A stretch of 6,330 nt of DNA from an uncultured Ruminococcus sp. (GCA_902464115.1 CABQIF010000115.1:1-6330), one strand, 5' to 3'. Counted from the first letter of the stretch, positions 1-5,420 are shown. Made by a program: numbers and translations. The notes: generated by a model not told the origin, from the letters alone.

Positions 1-6
1 CATATT

Positions 7-52
7 GTAATGCAATTACAGAAGCGAACATTCATTTCTGAAATTGCATTGC
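7..52. repeat. Imperfect inverted repeat at left edge
   Basis: Positions 9-23 pair with 36-50 over 15 positions with a single mismatch (A18 against A41). A G-C pair and a wobble extend it outward at 7-8/51-52. The loop is about 12 nt. Within the left arm there is also a smaller perfect dyad, TGTAAT-GCA-ATTACA, at 6-20. The arms are A+T-rich, and the first run of T (about 65-70) lies some 12 nt beyond the stem, so it is a poor fit to an intrinsic terminator. It could be the tail of an upstream element cut by the window edge or a regulator site ahead of the metallophosphoesterase promoter. Confidence 0.5.
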
Positions 53-102
53 CATACGTCTGTATTTTTTCTAAGTTTTTTGGGGAATTTCCGAGAAAGA
101 TA

Positions 103-131
103 TTTACCTTTCCGCAGAAATATGATAGAAT
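103..131 (+). promoter_or_regulatory. Sigma-A-like extended -10 promoter for the metallophosphoesterase
   Basis: A TTTACC -35 box (103-108, 4/6 consensus) is followed after 17 bp by a TAGAAT -10 box (126-131, 5/6 consensus). A TG dinucleotide at 123-124 sits exactly one base upstream, as in extended -10 promoters. Transcription would start near 138, leaving a leader of about 60 nt. That start point lies downstream of the possible upstream start codon at 10, which supports translation starting at 199. Confidence 0.55.
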
Positions 132-181
132 AAACAGAGAGCAGCAGAACCAAACACAATGGGGTTCGATGCTCACGGAAC

Positions 182-188
182 AGGAGGG
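182..188 (+). promoter_or_regulatory. Ribosome binding site fixing the start at 199
   Basis: AGGAGGG lies 10 nt before the ATG at 199. It is the only strong Shine-Dalgarno sequence in the long open frame that begins at 10. The protein encoded from 199 starts directly with the first metallophosphoesterase motif. Confidence 0.8.
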
Positions 189-198
189 AAGCAGCAAC

Positions 199-876
199 AT
201 GGTTTATGTAACAGGAGATTTGCACGGGGATTACAGCCGATTCAAGCGGCCGGAAATGAAAAAACTGCGTGCCGGAGATATCCTGCTGGTCTGCGGTGAT
301 TTTGGGTTTATCTGGGACAACTCCAAACAAGAGCAAGCTGTGCTGAAAAAGCTCAGCGAAAAGAAATATACCATTGCTTTTGTGGATGGTTGTCACGAAA
401 ACTTTGATTTGCTGCAACAGTATCGGCTGGTTCGCTGGCGGGGTGGCGTTGCAAGATTGATTGCCCCGAATATTTTTCACTTGCAGCGTGGGGAAATTTA
501 CACCATTGAGAACCAGAAATATTTTGCCTTTGGCGGCGGGCACAGTCAAGACTATGAATACCGCAGGGATACAGGCAACTGGTGGCGGCAAGAACAGCCG
601 ACCCATGACGAGATTCGGAGAGCCATTCGCAACTTGAACCGCAATCAGGCAACCGTGGATTATATCATCACCCACGAGCCGCCAGCTTCTTTGAAAGATT
701 GTCTCGGCGTGGATGTGCAGCAGCGGCTGGAAATCCATGCATTTTTTGAGGACATCATCAAAGAATGCGACTATAAAAAGTGGTTCTTTGGAAAATGCCA
801 TATGGATCGGTTTATTCCCATGAAATTTTACGCCGTGTTTCAAGATGTGCTGCCAGTGACAGACGAACGGGACTAA
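199..876 (+). CDS. Metallophosphoesterase with altered metal-2 site
   Basis: This encodes a 225-residue cytoplasmic calcineurin-like phosphoesterase, a family that hydrolyses phosphomono- or phosphodiesters at a two-metal centre. The substrate cannot be told from sequence. Visible motifs are GDLHG (residues 6-10), GDFG (33-36), a GNHE-like motif reading GCHE (64-67), THEPP (158-162) and a GHxH-like motif reading GKCH (198-201). By family precedent the metal-1 ligands D7, H9, D34 and H201 and the acid/base H66 are present. The Asn and first His expected to bind metal 2 are Cys65 and Lys199. The frame is open upstream to position 10, but the start at 199 has a good ribosome binding site and begins at the conserved beta strand (MVYVTGD). 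There is no signal peptide or membrane segment. The gene stands alone, has its own promoter, and converges on the phosphofructokinase gene. The fold assignment is firm; whether the enzyme is active is uncertain. Confidence 0.88.
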   Translation: MVYVTGDLHGDYSRFKRPEMKKLRAGDILLVCGDFGFIWDNSKQEQAVLKKLSEKKYTIAFVDGCHENFDLLQQYRLVRWRGGVARLIAPNIFHLQRGEIYTIENQKYFAFGGGHSQDYEYRRDTGNWWRQEQPTHDEIRRAIRNLNRNQATVDYIITHEPPASLKDCLGVDVQQRLEIHAFFEDIIKECDYKKWFFGKCHMDRFIPMKFYAVFQDVLPVTDERD

Positions 877-890
877 TTTGCCCGTGTCTG

Positions 891-918
891 TCTTGCAGCA
901 AAAGCAAGATTTTGTTTT
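891..918 (+). terminator. Weak first terminator after the metallophosphoesterase
   Basis: A 6-bp stem, TCTTGC (891-896) with GCAAGA (904-909), has a 7-nt loop and is followed by TTTTGTTTT (910-918). The stem is short, so termination is probably partial. It stands in tandem with the stronger hairpin just downstream. Confidence 0.4.
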
Positions 919-920
919 AT

Positions 921-965
921 GGTTGTTCCGTCGGTTTTCACCGACCAGAACAGCCTTTTCTTTTT
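921..965 (+). terminator. Rho-independent terminator of the metallophosphoesterase gene
   Basis: The outer stem pairs GGTTGTTC (921-928) with GAACAGCC (948-955) and contains one G-U wobble. After a small internal loop, the inner stem pairs GTCGGT (930-935) with ACCGAC (940-945) around a TTTC loop. TTTTCTTTTT follows directly (956-965). The T tract is on the plus strand only. In the other direction the stem has a GAAA loop but no T tract, so it should be a weaker stop for the convergent pfp transcript. Confidence 0.85.
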
Positions 966-976
966 GCCAGAATGGC

Positions 977-2197
977 TTACTTCAGGACGGATTCCTGCAT
1001 TTTAAAGTGGACTGGCAAGCCGTTGTGCAGCCGAATGTTGCATTCGCCCTGAATCAGCGGTAGGAAATACGACCAAGCCGCTTCGGTAATATTGTTGCCA
1101 GCATCGTTGATGTAAGCAGGCGGCAGGAAGCGTTCCTGATTGGCGATATTTGCCGCACTGGTGGACTTGACAACAATGGCATATGGCTGGTCAGAAACCC
1201 GACGGAATGTCATAACAATGCCGGTTTCGCCTGCCAGAGCCGCCCGGACACCAGCCGCTCCGATCTGAACAGATTCGTCAATGTCAGTTTTCGAGCAGAG
1301 ATGCGAAGAGCAACGCTGCATGACATTCAGTTCAATGGAACGGACTTTACATCCGATTTGTTCCCGAACGACCTGCTCCAGATATTTGCCGATGCCGGAG
1401 AGGTACTTGTGTCCGAATTCATCCGTAACGCCAGACTGGAATGCAGCTGCTTCCGGGTCTGCAACGCCCTCGGAAATGGCAATGATAACGGCCTTGTGCT
1501 TTGCCATCTGCTGGCGGGTATCTTCGAGGAACTGTTCAATGGAGAACTTGCGTTCCGGCACATAGATGAGATGCGGAGCAACTTCGCCGTTTGCGTGCAG
1601 GACAACAGAAGAGGCTGTCAGCCAGCCGGCATTCCGTCCCATAATTTCCACGATGGTGACAGACGGGGCACTGTAAACAGAACTGTCCCGTGTGATTTCC
1701 TGCATGGTGGTTGCCACATATTTTGCAGCAGAGCCAAATCCCGGTGTGTGGTCGGTAATGCAGAGGTCGTTGTCAATGGTCTTTGGAATGCCAATAATCT
1801 TGGTATTCAAGCCCTTTTCCTTGACATATTCTGACAGTTTCAGAACGGTATCCATGGAGTCATTTCCGCCGATGTAGAAGAATGCTCCAATCTGCCGCTG
1901 TTCAAAACAGTGAATGATTTTCTGGTAAACGGTGTCGTCATCGTGCCAGTCCTTGAGCTTATAGCGGCAAGAACCCAATACGGTAGACGGTGTTTGAAGC
2001 AGCATTTCCATGTCTTCGTTGGTACGAATCATGGTTTTCAAGTCAATCAGGTGGTCGTCAATCATGCCTTCAATGCCGTTGATTGAACCAAAAATGGCAT
2101 CAATGGACGGTTCTTTCAGTGCCTCACTGAATACCCCAACCAGAGAAGCGTTAATGGCACATGTAGGCCCACCGGACTGTGCAACTGCAATATTCAT
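977..2197 (-). CDS. pfp: PPi-dependent 6-phosphofructokinase
   Basis: This encodes a 406-residue cytoplasmic phosphofructokinase that should interconvert fructose 6-phosphate and fructose 1,6-bisphosphate, predicted to use pyrophosphate rather than ATP (EC 2.7.1.90). Motifs in order are the N-terminal phosphate loop SGGPTCAIN (8-16), GGNDS (110-114), PKTIDND (138-144, with the catalytic Asp), TPGFGSAAKY (151-160), MGRNAGW (186-192) and PER (214-216). Two positions separate PPi from ATP enzymes. The Gly of the ATP-type GGDGS motif is Asp113 here, which blocks the ATP site, and the Gly of PGTIDND is Lys139. Both point to PPi. The residue before Asp113 is Asn112 rather than the usual Asp. The length suits the single-subunit bacterial PPi type. 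The start at 2197 is preceded by AGGAAAGGGG (2204-2213) with a 6-nt gap, and a near-consensus promoter lies just upstream. It is a monocistronic gene, convergent with the metallophosphoesterase. Cofactor choice is inferred from motifs. Confidence 0.93.
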   Translation of the reverse strand: MNIAVAQSGGPTCAINASLVGVFSEALKEPSIDAIFGSINGIEGMIDDHLIDLKTMIRTNEDMEMLLQTPSTVLGSCRYKLKDWHDDDTVYQKIIHCFEQRQIGAFFYIGGNDSMDTVLKLSEYVKEKGLNTKIIGIPKTIDNDLCITDHTPGFGSAAKYVATTMQEITRDSSVYSAPSVTIVEIMGRNAGWLTASSVVLHANGEVAPHLIYVPERKFSIEQFLEDTRQQMAKHKAVIIAISEGVADPEAAAFQSGVTDEFGHKYLSGIGKYLEQVVREQIGCKVRSIELNVMQRCSSHLCSKTDIDESVQIGAAGVRAALAGETGIVMTFRRVSDQPYAIVVKSTSAANIANQERFLPPAYINDAGNNITEAAWSYFLPLIQGECNIRLHNGLPVHFKMQESVLK

Positions 2198-2246
2198 AAA
2201 ATGCCCCTTTCCTATGCATCAAAATCAAAATAAATGTACTTCTTCT

Positions 2247-2275
2247 ATTGTAACGGATTCTTGGAAAAATGTCAA
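2247..2275 (-). promoter_or_regulatory. Near-consensus sigma-A promoter of pfp
   Basis: Read on the minus strand, a perfect TTGACA -35 box (2275-2270) is followed after exactly 17 bp by a TACAAT -10 box (2252-2247, 5/6 consensus). Transcription would start around 2240, giving a leader of about 43 nt before the ATG at 2197. The promoter lies immediately downstream of the terminator of the DUF4317 operon, so pfp is insulated and independently expressed, probably strongly. Confidence 0.85.
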
Positions 2276-2295
2276 TCTGATTTTTCACTTTTTCC

Positions 2296-2342
2296 AAAAG
2301 AAAAACCGCCCTGCGTTGCTGTCAAAAGCGGCAGCAGGACGG
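2296..2342 (-). terminator. Rho-independent terminator of the ydbC-maf-DUF4317 operon
   Basis: On the minus strand, CCGTCCTGC (2342-2334) pairs with GCAGGGCGG (2314-2306) over 9 bp with one T-G wobble. Further pairing inside the loop is partial. The stem is followed at once by TTTTTCTTTT (2305-2296). It begins 6 nt past the DUF4317 stop codon. Confidence 0.88.
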
Positions 2343-2348
2343 CAGTCA

Positions 2349-3596
2349 TTAAAATGGTAAATCGGAATCCGGTTCATCCGCTGCGGAATCGGTCGATTCC
2401 AGAGAAACAAAATCTGTTCCCAGCTGTTCCAGCATGGCTTCTTCGCTGGTTGGCGGCAGGGTCGTTTCCGGAATTTCAACAGACATTCCGTTGACCTGAA
2501 TATCTGGGTCATCCAAGTCAATCATCAGATAGCGGTGACCATCTACATTTTGCAGGTGTACGCAGGATGTGAAATCCTTTTTCACCTGCACAGAAATCCC
2601 CGGAGCGGTGATAACGGTTTTCTTATCCACTAAGTTATCCGCAGAAAGCGGATGGTTCTGCACCTTTTCCCGATAAGCGGTCTGCATTTCTTCTGCTTTT
2701 TCTTCGCTGACACCAGCATCCAGAAGAATATCTCGCATCTGGATGTCATCGATCACGGGCAGGTCTGCGGACGGCTCTGGGTCTTCAGCAACACTCTGAA
2801 TTCGTTCATTGACAGCGGTGATGGTGTTGTAGTTGAGTTCTTCACCGAGGATGTCTTGCAGCATCTCTTGAAACTGTTCTTTTTCCTCTTGAGCGGTGTA
2901 AGTAAATTTGCAGCCGAGCACCTGTTCTACTAAGCTGACATTGACCTCTTTCGGCTTGCGGGTGTAATAGAGCACATGGTTGACATCTGGGCCTCTGCCT
3001 GTAAAGGTCGGATATAGGAATCCATCGGACGGCACTTCCGCAACAATGCGGTCGGTGTCGATTTTTTTCATGATTTCGTTGTCGGTTTCGTTATAAATCA
3101 AGCCGTCTGTCCGCACTTCAACGGGGCAGATGGCAACCGCAAGGAATGAATAATCCAGACTGTCATAGGGATTCTTTTCATCGTTGCGAGTCTTATTGAA
3201 AACCGTATAGGTGCAGTGTGCAACCAAGATGGCATACATGGAAGTTGCATCCATCTGGCGAACAATCTGGTCAAGCAGAATGGAAACGTCCGATTCGTCT
3301 TTCAGTTTTGTATTGAGTGCCTGATAGAGAATCTGCTGCGGAGCACCTTCTTCGTATGCTTCCTTCGGGAATTCATATTCGAGCAGCCCTTTTCCGAGCG
3401 AGCCGGAGAGCACTTTCTTGAAGGTTTTCCAGTAGCAGAACGCCTCTTCCTGTGGAATGTCGTGGTATGCCTGACTGTTCTGGCAGCGAATGTTCTTCTC
3501 TGCATCGACGAATGCGGTTACAACGTGATTCATTGTGAAGAGGTCGCTGGTGTCGGAGAAGTTTTTCTTTAATTCTCGCAGGTCTTTCTTATTCAT
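2349..3596 (-). CDS. DUF4317 family protein with SSB-like acidic C-terminal tail
   Basis: This encodes a 415-residue soluble protein whose start (MNKKDLRELKKNF) and internal blocks match my recollection of the uncharacterised Clostridia family DUF4317. These blocks are EEAFCYWKTFKKVLSGSLGK (50-69), LAVAICPVEV (152-161), GFLYPTF (192-198) and VLYYTRKP (208-215). The usual family end is around residue 373 (DIQVNGMSV). Here a further 42 residues follow, with 12 Asp/Glu and no Lys/Arg, ending in DSDLPF, which resembles the tip of bacterial SSB. The ATG at 3596 overlaps the maf stop by 8 nt (ATGAATAA), and its AAGGAGG lies inside maf, so the two are translationally coupled. The frame stays open upstream to 3662, but that part is the maf 3' end in another frame. 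Last gene of a three-gene operon with a PC4-like ssDNA-binding protein and Maf. No signal peptide or membrane segment is visible, and the molecular function is unknown. Confidence 0.87.
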   Translation of the reverse strand: MNKKDLRELKKNFSDTSDLFTMNHVVTAFVDAEKNIRCQNSQAYHDIPQEEAFCYWKTFKKVLSGSLGKGLLEYEFPKEAYEEGAPQQILYQALNTKLKDESDVSILLDQIVRQMDATSMYAILVAHCTYTVFNKTRNDEKNPYDSLDYSFLAVAICPVEVRTDGLIYNETDNEIMKKIDTDRIVAEVPSDGFLYPTFTGRGPDVNHVLYYTRKPKEVNVSLVEQVLGCKFTYTAQEEKEQFQEMLQDILGEELNYNTITAVNERIQSVAEDPEPSADLPVIDDIQMRDILLDAGVSEEKAEEMQTAYREKVQNHPLSADNLVDKKTVITAPGISVQVKKDFTSCVHLQNVDGHRYLMIDLDDPDIQVNGMSVEIPETTLPPTSEEAMLEQLGTDFVSLESTDSAADEPDSDLPF

Positions 3597-4179
3597 GCAG
3601 GTTGGATGCCTCCTTTTTGAAGTCGGTTTCAAATTGCTGCAAGACCCGATAGAGTTTTGCAACAGGCAGCCCCATTACGGTGAAATAATCGCCCTGAATG
3701 CCCTGAATCAGCAGCGAGCCTTTTCCCTGAATGCCGTATGCTCCGGCTTTGTCGAACGGTTCGCCCGTTTCCAGATAAGCGGAAATCTCTGCTTCTGAGA
3801 GCGGATAAAACTGTACGGCTGTTTCCGAGGCGAACGAAATCGTATGGCTGCCGTCTGTGACGGTCGTTCCGGTGATGACCTGATGGCGGTTGCCGGAGAG
3901 GGCTTGCAGCATTTCCCGTGCCTGCTCCGGCGAATGGGGCTTGCCAAGAATCTGGTCGTTTAATAATACAATGGTATCGCAGCCGATGACAATGCTGCCC
4001 GGATACTGATTGGAAACGGCTTCCGCCTTGATGTGGGAGAGATAGACTGCCGCATCTTCCGGCAGAACCTCGTCCGGAATGGTTTCATCTACGTCTGCCG
4101 GCTGTACAATGAAATCATCTGTGATCTTGTGCAACAGTTCCTGTCGGCGAGGGGAGGCAGAGGCTAAAATATAAGGCAT
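3589..4179 (-). CDS. maf: Maf-like nucleoside triphosphate pyrophosphatase (dTTP/UTP type)
   Basis: This encodes a 196-residue cytoplasmic Maf/HAM1-fold enzyme that hydrolyses nucleoside triphosphates to the monophosphate and PPi. Family roles include removing non-canonical nucleotides and restraining septation. Motifs are ILASASPRRQELL (4-16, with the substrate-binding SPRR), DVDET (29-33), KAEA (51-54), GCDT (66-69, catalytic Asp68), LGKP (78-81) and KAGAYGIQGKG (144-154). The last motif and the GDYFTVMGLP block (163-172) closely follow the Bacillus subtilis Maf pattern, pointing to the dTTP/UTP class. The start at 4179 is chosen because GGAGGGG lies 8 nt upstream and the protein then begins at the first conserved strand; the open frame extends 13 codons further up to 4218 without support. 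The upstream gene ends 16 nt before it. The 3' end carries the ribosome binding site of DUF4317 and overlaps its start by 8 nt. Family confidence is high; substrate class is inferred. Confidence 0.93.
   Translation of the reverse strand: MPYILASASPRRQELLHKITDDFIVQPADVDETIPDEVLPEDAAVYLSHIKAEAVSNQYPGSIVIGCDTIVLLNDQILGKPHSPEQAREMLQALSGNRHQVITGTTVTDGSHTISFASETAVQFYPLSEAEISAYLETGEPFDKAGAYGIQGKGSLLIQGIQGDYFTVMGLPVAKLYRVLQQFETDFKKEASNLHE
3609..3615 (-). promoter_or_regulatory. Ribosome binding site of DUF4317 gene, inside maf
   Basis: AAGGAGG on the minus strand lies 12 nt before the DUF4317 ATG at 3596, within the last codons of maf. The gap is a little long, but no nearer in-frame start exists, and the position supports coupling to maf translation. 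Confidence 0.7.
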
Positions 4180-4187
4180 GGTGTCCG

Positions 4188-4194
4188 CCCCTCC
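4188..4194 (-). promoter_or_regulatory. Ribosome binding site fixing the maf start
   Basis: GGAGGGG on the minus strand follows the ydbC-like stop codon directly and lies 8 nt before the ATG at 4179. This rules out the upstream in-frame ATG at 4218, which lies inside the preceding gene. Confidence 0.8.
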
Positions 4195-4195
4195 A

Positions 4196-4429
4196 TTATT
4201 CAAAGGAATCGAAGTCAATGCCAGCGAGCAGGTTTTTCAGTTCGACTGCTTCATCTGCTGACAGGGTGACACCTTTTCCCATTTTTGCGTGTTCTGGTGC
4301 CCAGTCCCGAATATCATACTTTGGTTCTCTGTCGTTCCAGCTGACGAGATTCAGTTCTTTTCTCCAGCCTCTTGCATTTTCGGAAAGCACACCGATGTGC
4401 TCCACAATTTCATACTTTAATTCTGCCAT
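4196..4429 (-). CDS. ydbC: YdbC/PC4-type single-stranded DNA-binding protein
   Basis: This encodes a 77-residue protein of the PC4/YdbC family, small dimeric proteins that bind single-stranded DNA and are related to the human transcription coactivator PC4. The diagnostic core is GWRKELNLVSWNDREPKYDI (21-40), followed by RDWAPEH (41-47) and KMGKGVTLS (49-57), nearly the whole family signature. Aromatic and basic residues in these strands (W22, R23, K24, W31, K37, Y38) fit a nucleic-acid-binding face. The C-terminus extends past the fold as AGIDFDSFE, a short acidic and aromatic tip. The start at 4429 is preceded by AAAGGAG (4447-4441) with an 11-nt gap. It is the first gene of the operon with maf and DUF4317, 16 nt before maf, and follows a good promoter. 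The gene symbol follows the Lactococcus homologue name; the exact cellular role is not established by the sequence. Confidence 0.88.
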   Translation of the reverse strand: MAELKYEIVEHIGVLSENARGWRKELNLVSWNDREPKYDIRDWAPEHAKMGKGVTLSADEAVELKNLLAGIDFDSFE

Positions 4430-4481
4430 GATGTTTGATACTCCTTTTTTGTAATCAAGCCGTTTGGGCTTTCAATTTTCT

Positions 4482-4510
4482 ATTATAACGAATTGCGGAA
4501 AAAATAGCAA
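4482..4510 (-). promoter_or_regulatory. Sigma-A promoter of the ydbC-maf-DUF4317 operon
   Basis: On the minus strand, TTGCTA (4510-4505, 4/6 of the -35 consensus) is followed after exactly 17 bp by a perfect TATAAT (4487-4482). Transcription would start near 4475, with a leader of about 46 nt. No other promoter of this quality is seen within the operon, and the gene junctions are tight, so this should drive all three genes. Confidence 0.8.
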
Positions 4511-4564
4511 CCGTTTTTTTCATGAATTTTGTGTGAGAAGGGGCTGATATTTTTGATATTTATG

Positions 4565-4594
4565 TGAAACGTAGAAAATTTTAAGACTGTTTCA
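4565..4594. repeat. Operator-like dyad upstream of the polyphosphate polymerase gene
   Basis: TGAAAC (4565-4570) and GTTTCA (4589-4594) are perfect inverted arms. Almost exactly between them is the self-complementary AAAATTTT (4575-4582). The dyad sits over the -35 region of the likely VTC promoter. It could be a regulator binding site; no known regulator motif is recognised. A+T-rich intergenic DNA produces such dyads by chance fairly often. Confidence 0.35.
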
Positions 4595-4612
4595 AGCTAT
4601 CTTCACTACAAT
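4583..4612 (+). promoter_or_regulatory. Possible promoter of the VTC-DUF4956 unit
   Basis: TACAAT (4607-4612, 5/6 of the -10 consensus) is the best -10 box in the divergent region. The element 18 bp upstream, AAGACT (4583-4588), matches the -35 consensus at only 3 of 6 positions. A start near 4619 would give a leader of about 43 nt. The weak -35 and overlapping dyad would suit activator or repressor control. The rest of the 4511-4660 region shows only A+T-rich sequence and a short direct repeat (GATATTT at 4546 and 4555). Confidence 0.4.
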
Positions 4613-4647
4613 GAACAAAAAGGGTGCACAAGAGGATACAACAGTTT

Positions 4648-4655
4648 GGAGGTGA
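4648..4655 (+). promoter_or_regulatory. Ribosome binding site for a GTG start
   Basis: GGAGGTGA lies about 7 nt before GTG at 4662. No ATG in this frame lies near it, and the first conserved motif starts at residue 8 from this GTG, so a GTG start is preferred. Confidence 0.8.
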
Positions 4656-4661
4656 AACATT

Positions 4662-5420
4662 GTGGTAATTGAAACATTCCAGCGGCAAGAGATCAAGTTT
4701 CTGCTGAACGAAGTCCAGTACCAAGCCCTGACGGAACAGCTGGAACAGTACATGAATCCAGACCCGTATTGCGTGGGCGGCAAGGATTACGGCATCTATA
4801 ATATCTATTACGACACGCCAGACGATTATTTGATTCGGACATCTCTGGCAAAGCCGTATTATAAAGAGAAAATCCGGTTGCGGAGTTATATGTCACCGGC
4901 AAAACCAGAAGATTTGGTCTTTCTGGAAATCAAGAAGAAAATCGGCGGTATCGTCAACAAGCGGCGAATTACGCTCACACTGAAAGAAGCAGAAGCGTAT
5001 ATGCAGCGTGGCATTCATCCGGTGGACAACGGGAAATATGTCCGGCGGCTGGTGCTGGAGGAGCTTGACCATTTCTGCGACCGTTATGCACCGCTTGTAC
5101 CGAAGCAGTATATCAGCTATCAGCGAGCGGCATTTTTCGGAAAGGATGACCCGAATTTCCGGCTGACGTTTGACCGGCAGCTGACGCAGCGGCGAACGAA
5201 CCTGAATCTTTCAAGCGGTGACTTTGGTTCGCTGCTGATTCCGGAAACCAGTCATCTGATGGAAGTCAAAATTGGCGGAGCAATGCCAATTTGGCTGGCA
5301 CAGCAGCTTGCAGCGTTGCGAATTTATAAAATCAGTTTTTCCAAGTATGGAACTGCATACCGCCTGTATTGCACAGCGGAACAGCAAACAAAAGAAAAGA
5401 GGAACGTGTCTTATGTTTAA
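4662..5420 (+). CDS. VTC-domain polyphosphate polymerase-like protein
   Basis: This encodes a 252-residue protein of the VTC domain family, a triphosphate-tunnel fold. In yeast Vtc4 this fold polymerises the gamma-phosphate of ATP into inorganic polyphosphate. The tunnel residues expected on each strand are visible: RQEIKF (8-13, E10 and K12), YYDTP (49-53), KIRLRSY (70-76, R72 and R74), LEIKKK (88-93, E89 and K91), NKRRITL (99-105), YQRAAF (153-158), RLTFDR (167-172), MEVK (200-203) and SKYG (227-230). All charged strand positions appear intact, so an active enzyme is likely. It starts at GTG. There is no membrane segment, so it should be cytosolic or held at the membrane by its partner. Its stop overlaps the start of the DUF4956 gene by 8 nt (ATGTTTAA), indicating coupled expression. 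Other triphosphate-tunnel enzymes (CYTH, adenylate cyclase or thiamine triphosphatase types) share the fold, but the RLTFDR and SKYG blocks favour VTC. Activity and product remain inferred. Confidence 0.88.
   Translation: MVIETFQRQEIKFLLNEVQYQALTEQLEQYMNPDPYCVGGKDYGIYNIYYDTPDDYLIRTSLAKPYYKEKIRLRSYMSPAKPEDLVFLEIKKKIGGIVNKRRITLTLKEAEAYMQRGIHPVDNGKYVRRLVLEELDHFCDRYAPLVPKQYISYQRAAFFGKDDPNFRLTFDRQLTQRRTNLNLSSGDFGSLLIPETSHLMEVKIGGAMPIWLAQQLAALRIYKISFSKYGTAYRLYCTAEQQTKEKRNVSYV

Noticed and set aside
10..198. Upstream extension of the metallophosphoesterase to an ATG at 10
   Set aside because: The extension has no ribosome binding site, crosses the likely promoter, and adds 63 residues of no family resemblance before the first conserved strand.
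16..843. Long open frame on the minus strand opposite the metallophosphoesterase
   Set aside because: Its translation shows no recognisable family, and the plus-strand frame carries ordered catalytic motifs, a promoter and a ribosome binding site.
1301..1834. Plus-strand open frame of 177 codons inside pfp
   Set aside because: It is antisense to a well-conserved enzyme gene and shows no recognisable domain.
2198..2246. Possible riboswitch or attenuator in the pfp leader
   Set aside because: The leader is only about 43 nt and shows no stable stem.
3597..3662. 22-codon N-terminal extension of the DUF4317 protein
   Set aside because: It lies wholly inside maf in another frame, and the family start MNKK is preceded by its own AAGGAGG.
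4180..4218. 13-codon N-terminal extension of Maf
   Set aside because: It overlaps the ydbC-like gene, and the ATG at 4179 has a well-placed ribosome binding site and begins at the conserved first strand.
4580..4610. Possible phosphate-regulon (PhoP) box upstream of the polyphosphate polymerase gene
   Set aside because: TTAAGA resembles one half-site, but no properly spaced second repeat is visible.
5272..5412. 47-codon N-terminal extension of the DUF4956 protein
   Set aside because: It reads through the VTC gene in another frame; the ATG at 5413 has a ribosome binding site.
4662..5420. Reading the VTC-like protein as a CYTH thiamine-triphosphatase or adenylate cyclase
   Set aside because: The fold is shared, but the RLTFDR and SKYG blocks and the adjacent DUF4956 gene fit the VTC family better.
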